Shown here in pieces: positions 1-13,298 of a stretch of 64,000 nt of DNA. Position 1 is the stretch's first letter, and each line of letters begins with the position of its first letter. The notes below the pieces were generated by a model that saw nothing but the letters and a program-made list of their open reading frames with translations, ran no database searches and was not told the origin of the DNA. Made by a program: the position numbers and the translations under genes. This stretch comes from Chlorokybus atmophyticus (taxonomy: Eukaryota > Streptophyta > Chlorokybophyceae > Chlorokybales > Chlorokybaceae), in NCBI GenBank assembly GCA_009103225.1, contig RHPI01002910.1, positions 299,159 through 363,158 on the forward strand, written 5' to 3'.

Positions 1-8
1 TGTTGCAG

Positions 9-1109
9 TTACTGTTCGGCACCTGTGCTGGTCATCATTGATGTTCAACCAAAGGAGTTGGGCATTCCAACTCAAGCATACTGCGCTGTGGAGGATGTGA
101 AGGAGAATGGCACGGAGAAGGCACAGAAGACGTTTGTTCATGTACCCTCAGAGATCGACGCATACGAGGCAGAGGAAATTGGCGTTGAGCACTTGCTGCG
201 AGATGTTAAGGATGCTACCATCAGCACACTTGCAACAGAGGTCAGCTACTGGCTTCATTTCCGTTGTTGTGTGTCTGCTTGCAGTAGCCAAGCATATGTC
301 GAGTTGTTGCGCATAGGCTACCAGCTTTTGGCTTGAGTGGTGGCATGCATGTGCATTGTCGTTCTCTTGCTTGTGCACGCCGTGCCATTGACCTTTTGGT
401 CCAGCAACATTGTTTGGTCTGCTGTATATGTCACCGTGTTTGTTGTCATGGTGATAGGTCAGTGCCAAGCTGGCGTCTCTGAAAGGCTTGCAGTCGAGGC
501 TAAAAGAGATCCAAAGCTACATGGATGCCGTGATTGCGGGCAAGTTGCCCATCAACCATGAAATCATGTACGAGCTTCAGGTGAGTGTCGCGCACTCTGT
601 ACCAGGAATTCACAGCTAGATAGGATTGCCCGAGTCACTGCTGCTGCCGTCTTTTCAGGACATCTTCAGCTTGCTTCCCAACCTAAATCGCGAGGAGCTA
701 ATAAAGGCATTTTCAGGTGACATTACACTAATTTTATTCGAATCCCGCATCCCTGGATGTTGATTGCATGATGCTGAAACTGTTACATGACATGTTGCAG
801 TCAAAACGAACGACATGATGGTGGTGATTTACCTGTCAAGCCTGATTCGCTCAGTTATTGCGCTGCACGACCTCATCAGCAACAAGGTATGTTGTTGCAT
901 CTCTATCAACAACACCTTGCATTCTTACAACTTGCCCAAGCCATCAATGTATCTTGCGTAATTAGTTCATGACCATTGTGCAGTTTACACCATACCAGAG
1001 CATTGACACTGGTTCGTGGTTGACCGATGGTGTTACGCAGGCATTGAACAAGGAAGCCGAAAGACTGGCCGATTCCAGAGAAGACAATGCACTGCATGTT
1101 GCATCATAG
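9..1109 (+). CDS. RPN8: 26S proteasome regulatory subunit RPN8 / PSMD7, 5'-truncated by the window edge
   Basis: Non-catalytic MPN-fold subunit of the 19S regulatory particle lid, partner of the deubiquitinase RPN11, in nucleus and cytosol. Five exons are visible, 9-240, 458-580, 659-716, 801-886 and 984-1109, all GT-AG and phase-consistent (the TAG at 455-457 is the acceptor for exon 2, giving ATE|VSAKL). The first exon reads [14 protein letters not shown], later [11 protein letters not shown], then [20 protein letters not shown] and [19 protein letters not shown], which match animal and plant RPN8 almost residue by residue over the end of the MPN domain and the C-terminal helices. The N-terminal part of the MPN domain lies left of the window. 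The C-terminus (ALHVAS, then TAG at 1107-1109) is shorter than the charged tails of animal orthologues. Identification is firm; only the extreme C-terminus is uncertain. Confidence 0.95.
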
Positions 1110-2640
1110 GATGTGCTTGCGGTTGGTGGCGCACATGATGGAACTCGTCGTGCATGCGCATGTTTTGCCAGTGCTGTAGATCGTGATGTTCTTGCTGCTT
1201 GATTCGAGCAAGTACCAGTTGCGGTTGTTGCAAGGAAGCATGTTATTGCAATGCTCCAAGTGTGGAATTAGCTTTCCTGTTTCAAGTGCGCATGTTGATT
1301 AGTGCGCCTTTGGTGCACTAGGCGTACATTTGCTGCTGCTTGCTGCTAACGCTGATTTGTACTATGTTGAAACTGACAGAGTGTGTGAGTTGTATTGTGT
1401 GTTTCCATTGCCTTGCCTGCCTAGTGTCACTACACAGTCCTTGCCTATGCAATCCGCATTTGATGAACTATACTCATTGTTACCAGTAGTAACATGGTCA
1501 ACGCGCTCATAGGCAAAGAACGTTCTAGGATTCTAGCAATAACTTCATTATGCACGGCGCGCAAAAGATGCAAGCTGCATCACGCGCAGACAAGGCACAT
1601 ACCCCTTCCGCATTTTCCGTACACCGCATTCACATGTCACACACCGGACGAGGCCATGCATGTCTACAACTACCTCGTGCATATCCTGTACACCAACTCA
1701 GCACACTGCATTTTGCATATGCGAGCACGGCACTTCTTATCGATTGGCCTAGCGGAATCAATTAAGCCTAACCGATGTAGACAAAGCAGTAGGTGCGAGT
1801 ATAGTTACAATAATGCAAGAGGCAAAGAATAATTGTATTATATTTATTGGTTTGATGTGAACCATGTTCACATAAGTTTTATGTGTCATGTTACAGAAAC
1901 CCTTTTTCATACAATGTTTGATGTTATGTACACGAGCATTCAATGAAAATGCGAACATATTCTTGCAATACAAATTGCAGGAGGGTTGGCAATATATTGT
2001 AATATGCATGTAATTTAGCATGCAAGTATCCAATTTAAACGTGTTTCAGCTATAATTGAAGAATCATAAAACCTTCGTGCGTGCATTTGGATGCTGTTAC
2101 AACACAGTATGCAAACATTGCCTTCAAGATATGCACCAATATGTAATAAGCTGAGACTCCACTAGACAACACCACTGTTGCTCATTCATCTCTTTGCTGG
2201 AGTTCTAGTTGCATGCATTGTTATACCGTACGTATGATACAGGATGTCCTCCGGGCGGCATGTCGCATGGAATATCAAAGCGATGTCAGTAGCTTTGGTA
2301 ATCTGCACGCGCTTGTCAACGTACCATAACTTGTGCATGTCGTACATGTACAAGCTGTACTGTCCTGTCCAGCGTGTACGGGGCATAGTGCTTCATGGCA
2401 ACAAATCAGACAGAGCAATGATTGTTTCATCAATACTTATCGGTGTTTAGAAATCCTCAGCTCACAGCTATGGCCAGTCATACCACCTTTTAGCCATGGA
2501 TTCTCGATGGAGTATTGTATCATGGTACCTTGTAGGGACACAACACGCCAACCTGCCAAGTTTGGCAGGCTGAGGCCCTACTAGTAGACCCTACTACTAC
2601 GCAGCTTTCCACTGCTTGCTGAGCATGTTGCCTGCTGCAC
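1110..2640. other. Intergenic, no gene seen
   Basis: No reading frame here looks like protein and no splice-consistent exon chain was found on either strand. The part from about 1800 to 2160 is AT-rich. It must contain the 3' end of RPN8, but no TGTAA was found within about 850 bases of its stop. Confidence 0.6.
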
Positions 2641-2644
2641 GGCA

Positions 2645-3500
2645 ATGGCGCCTCGGTCGTGGCGGAGGCGGAAGACACGGCGGCGGAGGCGGATGCAGGA
2701 AATTAGGGTAAGCTTAGCAGGTAACTTATGCGTGAGCGAGGCTCTCGCGTTCCAGCGACCGCAGCTGTCTTGTCGCGCTGCACGCGTGTTTTTTGGCGGG
2801 TGGTCGCTCATGGCTCCATATGGACAAGACTGCAGGCGGCAAGCTGCGGCGCTTGCTTGGCTCAGGCGGCAGGGCGAAGAAATTGAGGTACTTGTATGTG
2901 CGGTATGCAAATATTGATGTGTGTGCAGGCATCCGTATGCTTGTTCCTTTCTTGCAGCGCGGTGTTGTACATAGGTTCAGGCAGCAAGGCGGAGGTTTCA
3001 AATGCCTGCTGAGCTTATCTGAGCATGCGTTTTGCGAGCACCTTTGTGGTTCAATTTGCCCGCATTAGGTGGCCCTGGCATCAGTAAAAGCGCGTTTACA
3101 CAGCATGGAGATTGCGCTTTTGGCCGTAAGTGCTCGAGTACCGGTAGGCAGTGCTTTTCGGCATGTCATGTCACGAGTCAAAGCTAGCGTGCTATTGACA
3201 CCGTTGCTGAGCTGGCTTATTGACGGTCTGACTGTCAGCAGCAGGCATGCTCACATGAAGTCAATCGTCCTTCCTGTACGCGACGCTACGCTGCTTGTGA
3301 TCGTTGCAACCAGCATGGACGACTTGTACGAGGCAATGCGCGTGAGTACGCGGACGGCAAAAGTAGCTGCCGTCGCATCCAGCGGAAGCCCCTAGACGCC
3401 CTGGGCTGTCGTGGTTAATGAGGAGAGTTGACATCGCCCCAAGCCTGCACAAGGACGTCAGCGCCGTACGTTCGCAACGCAGCACTGTACGAAGCGTTGA
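2645..3500 (+). other. Weak coding signal, possible decayed or unrecognised small gene
   Basis: Several short frames have donor-like ends: a basic N-terminus from the ATG at 2645, a stretch ending at the donor after LASVKARLHSMEIALLA (about 3131), and one ending ATSMDDLYEAMR before GTGAGT (about 3340). Downstream, about 3480-3600, another frame reads NAALYEALISNAMMANEWE. I could not join these in one consistent phase, and no family is recognised. It may be the 3' part of a fast-evolving gene, a pseudogene, or chance. Confidence 0.2.
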
Positions 3501-3764
3501 TCAGCAACGCTATGATGGCGAATGAATGGGAGAGCTATTTTGGGGCCGCGCTTGGCAAGCAGTTTGGCATAAGAAGCGGGCACTTTCCAGCGCAACTTCA
3601 AGTTGCAAGTTTGCGCGTATGTTGGCATGCTTCAACGCTACAGGCAAGTTGGCTTGTTGGCCTACTGGCATGCGTTTCGCTGGTTGGTTCTGATCTTACG
3701 CACTCGACTTGTGTGATTGGTCAGGTTGCAAACTTGCAGCTCAAGTCGTCGCTCAACGTTTACC

Positions 3765-4133
3765 ATGCGCTTCAGCAAAAGCCTGCTGCCGACATGGCTA
3801 GCGCCACTTGCAACCGCTTTACTGCTGCTCGCCTATGCAGTTCACGCTCAAGTTGTTGTGAGGTACGTGCAACAACAACTGCGGTTACTGAGCAGCTAAT
3901 TTCAAACGTCAAGCATACAGCATCTGGTGTTGAGTTAAGTGCAAGCAATCTCATGCCTCAGCAGTGTGGTCCAGCTTAGTGGTTGGCGTTGCTGACATGT
4001 TGGCCTGCGGCAGGCAACCTGGCTTTCAAGTGATCACTGTGTTTGAGGGGCTCGACTTCCCGACATGCGTCCGTTTTGCACCAGACGGGCGTGTGTTTGT
4101 CGGCGAGAAGGATGGTATGTGGTGCATAATGTG

Positions 4134-4174
<41 letters not shown>

Positions 4175-7100
4175 GTGAGCAGGACATTGAATGCCATAGC
4201 AGTGCGGTTGGCAGGCGTTGTTGTCGTTACACTTTGTGCTGGCAGGCCTTATAAAGGTTTTTTCTAGCGTGACAAGCACAGACCCACCTGTCGTTGCGGT
4301 CGATCTAACAAATGTGAGTTGACGAAGCCAAGCCCCTGCGACCCATGCTGCACGTGCGCTGACCTGAGTAACGAAATTTCATTTCAACCAGTTGGCTGGA
4401 TGTTGCAGGTGGTTGACACACCGGGAGACCGAGGCATTCTTGGAGTAAGCATAAGACCAACAATGACACCCGAGGGCTACTTGCAGGTAAGGCTGTGGCT
4501 GTTAGCACTGGCTGCGGTTAGCCCAGCTTGATACCAACCGCTGCGCCTTTGTACACTCAGATGTACGTGACATACACTGTGCGCGTTGGTGCCAATGTGT
4601 GTGCCGTGGAGCCGTGCGTTGCCAACAGTCGGCTATCACGCTGGACAATTGGTAAGCTGCCACAGCACATTATATTTATCTTGAGTGTCACCTGGCTTGG
4701 TCGGCTGACAAGCTAGAGCAACCCGTGCAGGTCCTGACAGCCAGATTGTACCTGGCTCGACTGAAGAGATCCTCATCGACAATGTGGGGTGCCAGGTACG
4801 CAAGGCCTTTGTGACCTTCTTCGCAGTGCACACGGCCTCCTTGTGTGTGTGTGTGCGGCAAACCAACGCCCTGCACTCCCGCAGGAGTTCTACTCCCACA
4901 GCATTGGCGATTGCTTTTTTGATGAAGCGGGTGTCTTGTACGTGGCAGCGGGCGAAGGTGCATCTTACTCCGCCGTTGACTTTGGTAAGGATGACACCCT
5001 GCGCTGTGTGTGCGTTGTCACTACCGCAAGGCCATCCCATCGAGTGAAAATGTCAGGGCGTATAGAACATGCTTTGCTGTGCCACAGTCAACGGTTGACT
5101 CACTTGCTGACAAGGAACCCTGTGCCGATGGCAGGAAACCTTGGTAACCTGTGTGGTAGTCCACCAGCCACCACACCTGGACAAAATTTAATACCACCAA
5201 ATGCAGAGGGTGGTGCGCTTCGAGCGCAGCATTACAGGTACATTACCAAGCGGCATTGCTGCAGCCTACTCTTAGAGTGTGCATCATGGCATGCTTTGTG
5301 TGTTAGCTATTGATTTCACGGTGCATGCCAATACAAAAGTTATTGCGGGCCAAGCTTTGCTGTCATGTACGGTACAACTTATGAGGTGCCTCGGTTATAA
5401 GCATACCGTGTGCTCATGCCCTAGGTCTGGTGACCAGACTGCTTGGCCTATTTTTAAGATAGGCCATGTAATATGGTATGGTACAAGTTGTACTCCCATG
5501 CAGTGCATGGCAACCAGACGCAACTCACAGAGCATTGTTGTTTGTTGCAGGAGTGCCATTACACCTTGGCAGCCAGCGTACCACGGTTCAATGCTGAGGT
5601 TGAATGCTCTCGATGGGACAGCGCTCAATTCCACTGCAGGGTTTAAACCTGGCGATACCAGCGGTCGCAACAGAATATTGGTGAGCTGCTGACGCTGAAT
5701 AACGGTCTGCGGTTGTATGGCCCTTGGTGATGTGCCATCATGGAGCCATCCAATAAGCAAACGACTAATGTTTGACCAGTTCTTGATTTGGCAATGCAGG
5801 CTTATGGCATGCGGAACCCTTACAGGTAAGCCTCAATGTTGACGCTGACTGTGGGGTGCATGCCCGCTGGTCATGGTCAACCAAATTGCTTGTTTTATCA
5901 TGTCTGTCAAGCGCAGTGTGTCTGATGCACCTGGTACCTGACATGCAGGGGCTGTGTTCGTCCAGGCACAAGTGAGATCTGGTGGGGTGTTGTTGGTGAC
6001 AAGTAAGTAATACATGCCCCAATAAGTAGCACATACTTCTGCTGGTCATCATAGTGTAGCAGGTTGCCTGTTGCTGAGTGACCCTTTGATCAAACAGTAC
6101 CTACGAGTCCATCAGCGTCGTGCAGAACCCTACGGGCACAGCAGCATTGAACTTTGGTTGGCCTTGTTATGAGGTAATACAAGGACATTGCTGTTGTACG
6201 TGAACCTAAAACATCACTATCGGTTTGCACTTCCACTGACCATGGCTGGCAGGGTCCATCCTTGATGCCTGATTATCAAGATGTGAGTCCACCACTGTCT
6301 ATGTGCACATCACTGGATCCAGCAACGTTCACTCCTCCTTTCTATAGGTATTGCTATGCAAAACACAGTGTGGTGCGTTTAACTTAACATGTGCTCCCTG
6401 TTCATTGATTGCCTCTGTTGACTTCCCTTGCAGCTGGAAGCACAGCGCCCCTCCCAATCCAGATGGCTTGTGCTCGGCTGCCACTGGCAAAACGGGCTCT
6501 GCAATAAGTGCTTTGCAGTTTTACAACGGACCCTACTTCCCAGGTAATAGGCATCTGCTCCACAACCACACTTTACTCAACCATTGCATCTACTGGCTGA
6601 CCTTGCTTGTCATGCAGCCCAATACAAAGGAGCCTTATTCTTTGCTGACTACGCCATTGGCTGTGTCTGGGCAATGCTCAAGGGACCTACAGGGGCGCCC
6701 GATCCCAACAACATCGTCACGGTAATTGATGGGATTGCCAGCGTTGACCTTCAGTCGGCACCACTGTCTCTCGGCGGTGGCTTGTATACAGGTATACTTC
6801 GGAGATGCCTTCAGCCTACAGTCCTGCCTGCCCAAACCCTTGCCCAGCACATAGAAACCCAGCCCTGACAGTAGTTGTTAGTTGTTTGGTTGCTTGGTTG
6901 TGTGTGAGTGCTTGGCGCGTGTGTTGCTGTTGCTGTTGCTGTTGGTTTGCCTACTCTCATTCTCATTCCCATACCTGCGCAGTAAATTTCTATTATGGGG
7001 CGATCTACAGGATTGCCTACAACAATGAGCCGCTGCTGTACGCGGCAATTGTTGTGGACACTCTGTACGGCGTGGCGCCGCATGCCTGTGATTTTGATTC

Positions 7101-10100
7101 GTCGCAATCAGCTGGCAGTCCGCCCATCACAAGTTACGCATGGGACTTCAATGGCGATGGTACTACTTTTGTGCCAGCAACAGCGTCGTAGCTGGATTAG
7201 CAGCCCTTGAGAGCACACTGCTTACACATGTGGCTTGCCAATGACACTCGCACTGGATGCAGGAGTGACCGAATCAACAGCAGCCTCTGCCACTTACACA
7301 TACACAGTCGCTGGCGTATATCAAGCTCGTTTGACTGTCTTCAGTAGTGCCACGTCCGCCACAGCGACTAAGAAAATCTCCATTCTGAACTCCAACAGTG
7401 ATTTGCCCACTGCGGCCATCACTTACCCAGCAGATGGTGGTTCATTTGTGGTCAATCAGGTCTTTGACTGCACAGCCCAAGTCGGGCCCGCAGGTGCGGT
7501 GGCATCCTGGCGCATAATCCAATTCCACTGTGCATCGACACAGGTGAGAGTCCACTTCCTACTAGGACTTGCATTGTGCCCTCAATGTGGCTGCTGACCG
7601 GAAATATTGGCAAATCTTGAGTGTTTTTATTGCATCAGGTGGACATCAGCTGCCATACACACATCGTTGCCATAGCGGGGAATGTTCTAACAACGCGGTT
7701 GATTGTGCCTGACCACGCATGGTACAACTACATCCAAATCATTCTGTACAGTACCGTTCCTTCTGGTGCAGTAACAAGTACAGCGGTGAGTACGGCTTTT
7801 TTGCTACCTGAGCAGTCTTGACACTTGAGTCGCTGCATTTCGTTGTTTCACAAACGTCATTGCTTCTGTCTTGTCTGCTGTTGCTTCAGGTGAACCTCTA
7901 CCCAGTGCAAGGTATCTCGCTGAATCATTGATGTCCGCTGGTAGTGGGGTTCACGACTCTGTTGTCATAGTTGTTGCATGTTCACTCAGCCTGGTGTCAT
8001 GAATGTCAGTCCAGCCGGTATGCTGCTCATACTGGGATGTCAGCCAGGCTGACATGCTTTGTGGAAATCCATACCTCCAGCGTTCAGAGGTTGCATGGTT
8101 GTCTCATTTGTCAGCAATACTCAGCCAATACGATTCTTTCACAGTTACCATAACCTACCAGACTGTGCCATCCGGGCTGACTGTGAGCGGGCAAAATCCA
8201 GCTCAGCCTTCTCCATATTCCGTGGTTGGTATCGCTGGATCATCAATCACCATGTCTGCGCAAAGTCCACAGACTCTCAACGGCGTCAGCTGGAAGTTTG
8301 TTCAATGGCAGGCGAGCACTGCTGTGAAACAGTTCTACTTCTCGTGTATGTGCAAAGACACACATGCGCTCGGAAGCACCATGTGAAAACGCGCGCATGC
8401 AACCTGTTAATGCAGTGTGGTGCACATATTTTCTTTTTCTGATTTAGCTGTGCATGTTCAGGATGGAAACAATCAAGCCACACGAGTGGTAGTGAACCCC
8501 ACCACAGCATTCACTTGGACGGCACAATTTCAGCCAGCATCTGTGCCATGGCCACCACCTGCAGCACCACGCGTCTCCTCGCCTCCCCCGACACCTTTCC
8601 CTCCGCCACCTCTTGTCGCCAGTCCTCCACCATCGCCACCACCAACACCTTCCTCTCCAACCAGCCCACCCATCGGTACGATTGCAGAAGTGTCCCTTGC
8701 ACTGCACTGCTCACCTCCTACACTTACCACACAAAACGCCTGGTTGTTACTCGTAACGCTCACCTCTTAGTAATGTCATGTACAGCTTCCTGCTTAACCA
8801 GTAGTAGTTACTCTACACCCTTCAGAGCTTTGCGCGTGTACTCACAAACAACTATTTTGTTAAACCTCATGGAAAACCAGAAGTAGTCTGGATGTACTTA
8901 AATCATCCACAAGCGCTGTATCAACCGTAAACATTTGCTGCGATGTCACCTGTTCATTGATGGTTGCTTTCTTTTTTGCTACCAAGCAGGGAATCTGGTG
9001 GTGTACTTCACACTGACGGACACTGGCTCCACCAATGTGGTTCTCAACACTGCGCCACTTGCCAGATATGGTAATGGCAAGGTGTTTGATTCAGGCACGC
9101 GCGGTTTGGCTGCAGTGAGAACCGGGAATGGGTATGACTTCCAGGGCTTGGGACCAGGCTACACTCACATCAACTTTGGGGATGCTGAAACACCACCAGG
9201 TGAGCCGCGGTGCTATGTGCCCATGTCGCAGTGTGCACTGCATGGTCGGTGCTGTGATTGGTTTGCAAGCGTGCATATCAAAGTGCGTCAGGCTCTTTGC
9301 AATGCATTCGTATGCTGGCATAGCCACATCACCATGGCCATGCTACGTTTGCTATGACTCCCATGGAGTTTGTTGTCATGTTGACTTGATCAATGCAGCC
9401 TGTTTCTATGTATTTGCAGTGCTGACGTTGTCAAGTCGACAAATTACTTTGGCAGCCTTCATCAAGGTGCGACTTTTCCTGTTCTGTCCGTCTAGCATGC
9501 ACATGTGCACGTTGCACACTGCCATCTTGAAGACAACCACCTACACATGTCATTCCAAGCAGGTGCCAACGAAGGTTTTCCCGCCCAATACCTACCAAAA
9601 CGACTATGACATCCTCGCATCTTACCACGGCGGCATGGTTCTACGTTTCTCAACAAAGGGAGGCAACAACTTCATGTTTGGTTCAGCACCGACTGACACC
9701 GGTGTCAGCTTGGTTAACCATTCCGCTGTGGCATTCGTGAAAGCTGCGGATAGAAATCGCTTTGTTCATCTCGTCGGCGTATATAACGGCGGGAGTTACA
9801 GAATTTACAAAGATGGCAAGCTTATTAACGCCAAAGCAGAGAAGATCTCCTTTTCGTCGGTAAGCTGTTCGTGTAAGCAGATGCATCTTGGCGCGCAACC
9901 TGCTTTCGTAATTGTTCAATGCATGAACATACTGTTTGTGAGTCCGCACGCCAACAGACTTGTTAAGTTCAAGTCATCTTTATTCTTTTTCTGTTCAATC
10001 ACCACCTGCACTAACTATGACTTGTCTTACAGTTGACTGGCACGTGGAACGTTGGTAAGTGCTTTTGCTGCTGTTCATTGCAACTGCTTAGTGACATGTG

Positions 10101-10602
10101 CACTTTTAGGTCAATCTGCGTACTGTGAGTTTCAAGCTGTTTGTTCCCCACTTGACTTGGGCCTGCAGGTATGTTTGGTTCGCCATACTTTGAGGCCGTC
10201 AGTAACTTGTTTGCTGGAGTTATCAAGCACGTACAGGTTAGTGACGCGGTGATTACCGCCTTCGTAAGGGTAGGAAGCTGTCAGGAAGGATATGCATACA
10301 GCAGTCTCCGCAGTAAACATCCCTTTTGTTGTGGCAGTCTTTACCAGTGTCCAGATCTTGTAGTAGAACAATGTTCCGCCTCTTTGTGTGTGAGCATCCA
10401 GATTTTAGGCTGCACGTGCTCAGTATTCGACATGAGTGTTTCGAGTTGGATCCTTTTCACAGGATGTATCACAAGTACATGCAGCTGTGTGCTAGGCACC
10501 TTGGTGTTAACTTCAACCTTCAATCTTCTGCAGGTGTATAATACAGCGCTTTCCGCGGCGCAAGTGTCCGCTTTGTACAGCAGTTTCCAGCCAGTTGCAT
10601 AA
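3765..10602 (+). CDS. Secreted multidomain protein: glucose/sorbosone dehydrogenase-like beta-propeller, PKD domain, Pro-rich linker, LamG-like lectin domain
   Basis: I assemble 28 exons, all phase-consistent, into about 1040 aa: 3765-3862, 4014-4114, 4246-4313, 4409-4486, 4561-4651, 4731-4795, 4885-4984, 5135-5237, 5551-5680, 5800-5825, 5949-6002, 6098-6173, 6253-6282, 6348-6367, 6434-6543, 6618-6791, 6983-7159, 7263-7543, 7639-7785, 7890-7911, 8115-8345, 8448-8675, 8990-9199, 9420-9466, 9563-9859, 10033-10054, 10169-10236, 10534-10602. The start encodes a clear signal peptide (MRFSKSLLPTW, then LATALLLLAYAVHA). A soluble sugar dehydrogenase/HIPL-like propeller follows (GLDFPTCVRFAPDGRVFVGE, TPGDRGILG, NFGWPCYE). 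Across exons 17-18 a PKD domain shows YAWDFNGDG and AGVYQARLTV. After a beta-rich region comes PPPTPFPPPPLVASPPPSPP, then a concanavalin/LamG-like C-terminus (ITLAAFIKV, YNTALSAAQVSALY). It is probably an extracellular-matrix carbohydrate-binding oxidoreductase. Substrate and activity are not shown by the sequence. Least certain are micro-exon 6348-6367 and acceptor 8115. Confidence 0.85.
4137..4172 (+). repeat. (TC)n microsatellite in intron 2 of the sugar dehydrogenase gene
   Basis: About 36 bases of uninterrupted TC dinucleotides lie between the exon ending at 4114 and the exon starting at 4246. The tract is pyrimidine-rich on the sense strand, well upstream of the acceptor. Confidence 0.95.
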
Positions 10603-10838
10603 CCTGCCAAATGCAGCTGAGGAGTGTCGACTTTTCCGCTACAATAAGCCTTGGCGACGCCCAAGTCACAATCCAATGAGGCGAGCTGTGGCCAAATATG
10701 GTCAACAATAAACTATCTGTGATGTTGTTGTGAACAGTAGTGGCAATCTGTACTTTCCGTTCAGTTGTGCAAATACCGGAGCTACTGCATAAGATGGTAG
10801 TATGTGTTTGGTGCCAGTTGCTGTGGACACCATTTCAA

Positions 10839-10843
10839 TGTAA
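10839..10843 (+). promoter_or_regulatory. Candidate TGTAA polyadenylation signal
   Basis: TGTAA lies 237 bases after the TAA stop of the sugar dehydrogenase gene. TGTAA is the usual polyadenylation signal of chlorophyte algae; here the assignment rests only on position and motif. Confidence 0.4.
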
Positions 10844-12537
10844 TACATGCTGTGGTGTGCTGCTGTGCGCAAGTTTTGTGTGCTGCCAGTTTGGTCGTAT
10901 GCATGCAAGAGTGTAGACACCTTGTTACAACTGTAATCAGCTCCAGACGTGCATGGTCTCAGGCGCGTTATCTGCCCAAGCAACTACAAAATGTGCCGCA
11001 AGGTGGATGACATTGCTTGTGACCTGCGCTGTGATGCGCTGCGTAGCGCAATGATACCAAGGTTGGGACACATGCGGGTAGGCCTAGCTGAGTGAGTCCC
11101 GTGGCTGTGCCCCCGTAAATGCTTGTCTCTGTTTCGTAAAGGTAAGTGTCAGTAAGTGTTTGCCCACTCCTACTTGTGTGTCTGTGCAAGGCTCTGCGTT
11201 TGCTGTCTGTGTGCCATGCTGCCGGTCTTGATCTGAAACAGCAGTCTCGGTGTCTATCAGGTGATGTGGCGCATTCAATAGCGATGGCCATGCATGCGCA
11301 GATACCAATCACACCGTAATTTGCTTATCACACTCTGCGTGCGTGCGTGCGTGCGTTGCGCTGCTGGCTGTGAACATAAGTCCAAAATGCTATGCTGTGT
11401 TGTGCAACGTTGCAGTGTCCGAGAGGCATCATATTATGCAGCGGGTACAATGGTCTTGCATGCACGAATGCTGGTTTCGTTGAGATGTGCAGAGCTTTGC
11501 ATCATTGTTGCGCCCTGCTTCTTCTTATGTGCTGCTTCCTCCTGTGGTAGCAGCTGCATATTCTGTGGCAACAGCTGAGCTGCAGATGGCCCTGCGTGTG
11601 CGGCGCCGCTGTTGTGTGCTGATGTTGTATTCCGGGCAACCACGGGCGCCAGTATGTGGTGAGCTAATTGGGTAGGCATTGGTGTGGGTGCAACCTGTGC
11701 TTGTGTCGCCGAAGGGTCTAGTCCCCAAGATGTCCGGTTGATAAACCCCAGGGTGGCTCATGTTCAACATCAGTAGACAGTCTCACACTGGCTGTGTGCG
11801 CATTGCAGGTGGTAGCACGCGCGCAAGTCTAGCCACCGGAGCCTTGGTTGGGCCAAGGCTCACAACAAGGCCCCTGGCGTGGTGATCAGGATGCAGGCTA
11901 CATTCAGTGGCAGCGGACATGGTCGCCACCTCAAAATTGCAGAATGTCATCGACGCAAAGGCAGGTCAAGCGCAGCACTTGCTCTGGGTGGCCCTTCCAT
12001 GTTTCAACGGGGTGCTTGCGCACGACCATCACACCCGTTGCAGCTGCGACCAAAGCCCGAAGCCCCAAGCTGTCGGCGGCGAGTGCCACTCGCCTCGCTT
12101 GCCCCTCATCCTGCACAGCAAACAGCCGACATGGACAGTGTCCGCTGTGCGCATTACAATGTGGTTTTTGAGACTTTACTTGCTGAGTGTCCTCTGGGCA
12201 GTCGAGTATTGTAGCGTACAGTAAATCTGTGGACTGAGTCAAGGTTTGTTCCTCAAGCTTCCTATGAATGTAGTGTGTGGACTCGCTGTATGTGTAGTAA
12301 ACTTCTTACACTATGGTGCGTGTGGGGTGGGGGCGTACAGGATATATGACGTGCTGGGTGGGTGGGTNNNNNNNNNNNNNNNNNNNNNNNNNNNNNNNNN
12401 NNNNNNNNNNNNNNNNNNNNNNNNNNNNNNNNNNNNNNNNNNNNNNNNNNNNNNNNNNNNNNNNNNNNNNNNNNNNNNNNNNNNNNNNNNNNNNNNNNNN
12501 NNNNNNNNNNNNNNNNNNNNNNNNNNNNNNNNNNNNN

Positions 12538-12631
<94 letters not shown>

Positions 12632-13298
12632 GGGGGGCTCACTGTACGAACGTGCCAAGCTCACTGTGCCGTTGGCAATTTGCACGAGTCATGTGAATGT
12701 TTCACACTGATGTATTTGAGCATGCTGCATACATTACTTACCAGAGTACTAGCCAGGAATCCTTAGCACTGCTTTGTGCGTTGTGGCTTCGTGCGTGTAG
12801 TCCTTGCACTACAAGCGTAGCTTTGTCTGTCTGTATGTGCATAGGCCTTCATATTGCATGTGCACTATAGTAGCAATAGTACACAAATTCATCATGGATC
12901 CATTGTAGCCTTTCAATCCGCCACCATCATGCGTGGTGTGAGCTCGTGCGCAATGGTGCATGTGCTTCCACAACGTCGAGTGGTAAGTACTCTCATGCGA
13001 TGAAAGCCAGGCGCCGGGAGTGGCTGTGTTCATGAATGCCGTTGCGAAACGCTGTTGAGAATGCTCCGGAAGCATCCTTACAGATAGGCTTAGTGGTTGT
13101 GCACAAGTGCGCGCAGTATCAATGCGCTCACTCAAACGCAAATGTAATGCTTATGCACGACCTGCGCATAACACGAATATTTACGCGCAGCACTGTGGTG
13201 TGCTTCATTACTTAAGCATACACATGTACACATGTACACATGAACCCGGTGGTCAACCTTACAATGGTGTTGTTGGTATGCGCTATGTCTCTCTGCAA
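10844..13298. other. Intergenic with an assembly gap; no gene supported
   Basis: Both strands have several frames open for about 100 codons between 11848 and 12242, but they overlap and contradict each other, and none has splice support or a recognisable motif. The gap and poly-G run at 12368-12630 lie here. Confidence 0.55.
12368..12630. other. Assembly gap (170 N) followed by a 93-base poly-G run
   Basis: N bases fill 12368-12537 and are followed directly by uninterrupted G from 12538 to 12630. A homopolymer this long beside a gap is probably a sequencing or gap-filling artefact around a true G-rich tract. The Gly- or Pro-run frames crossing it are not genes. Confidence 0.9.

Noticed and set aside
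11848-12242. Overlapping frames of about 100 codons on both strands
   Set aside because: They contradict one another, and the most protein-like one has a stop immediately upstream in every possible exon start.
12246-12766. Frames across the poly-G run coding long Gly or Pro stretches
   Set aside because: They consist of gap Ns and a homopolymer beside it, so they reflect assembly, not a gene.
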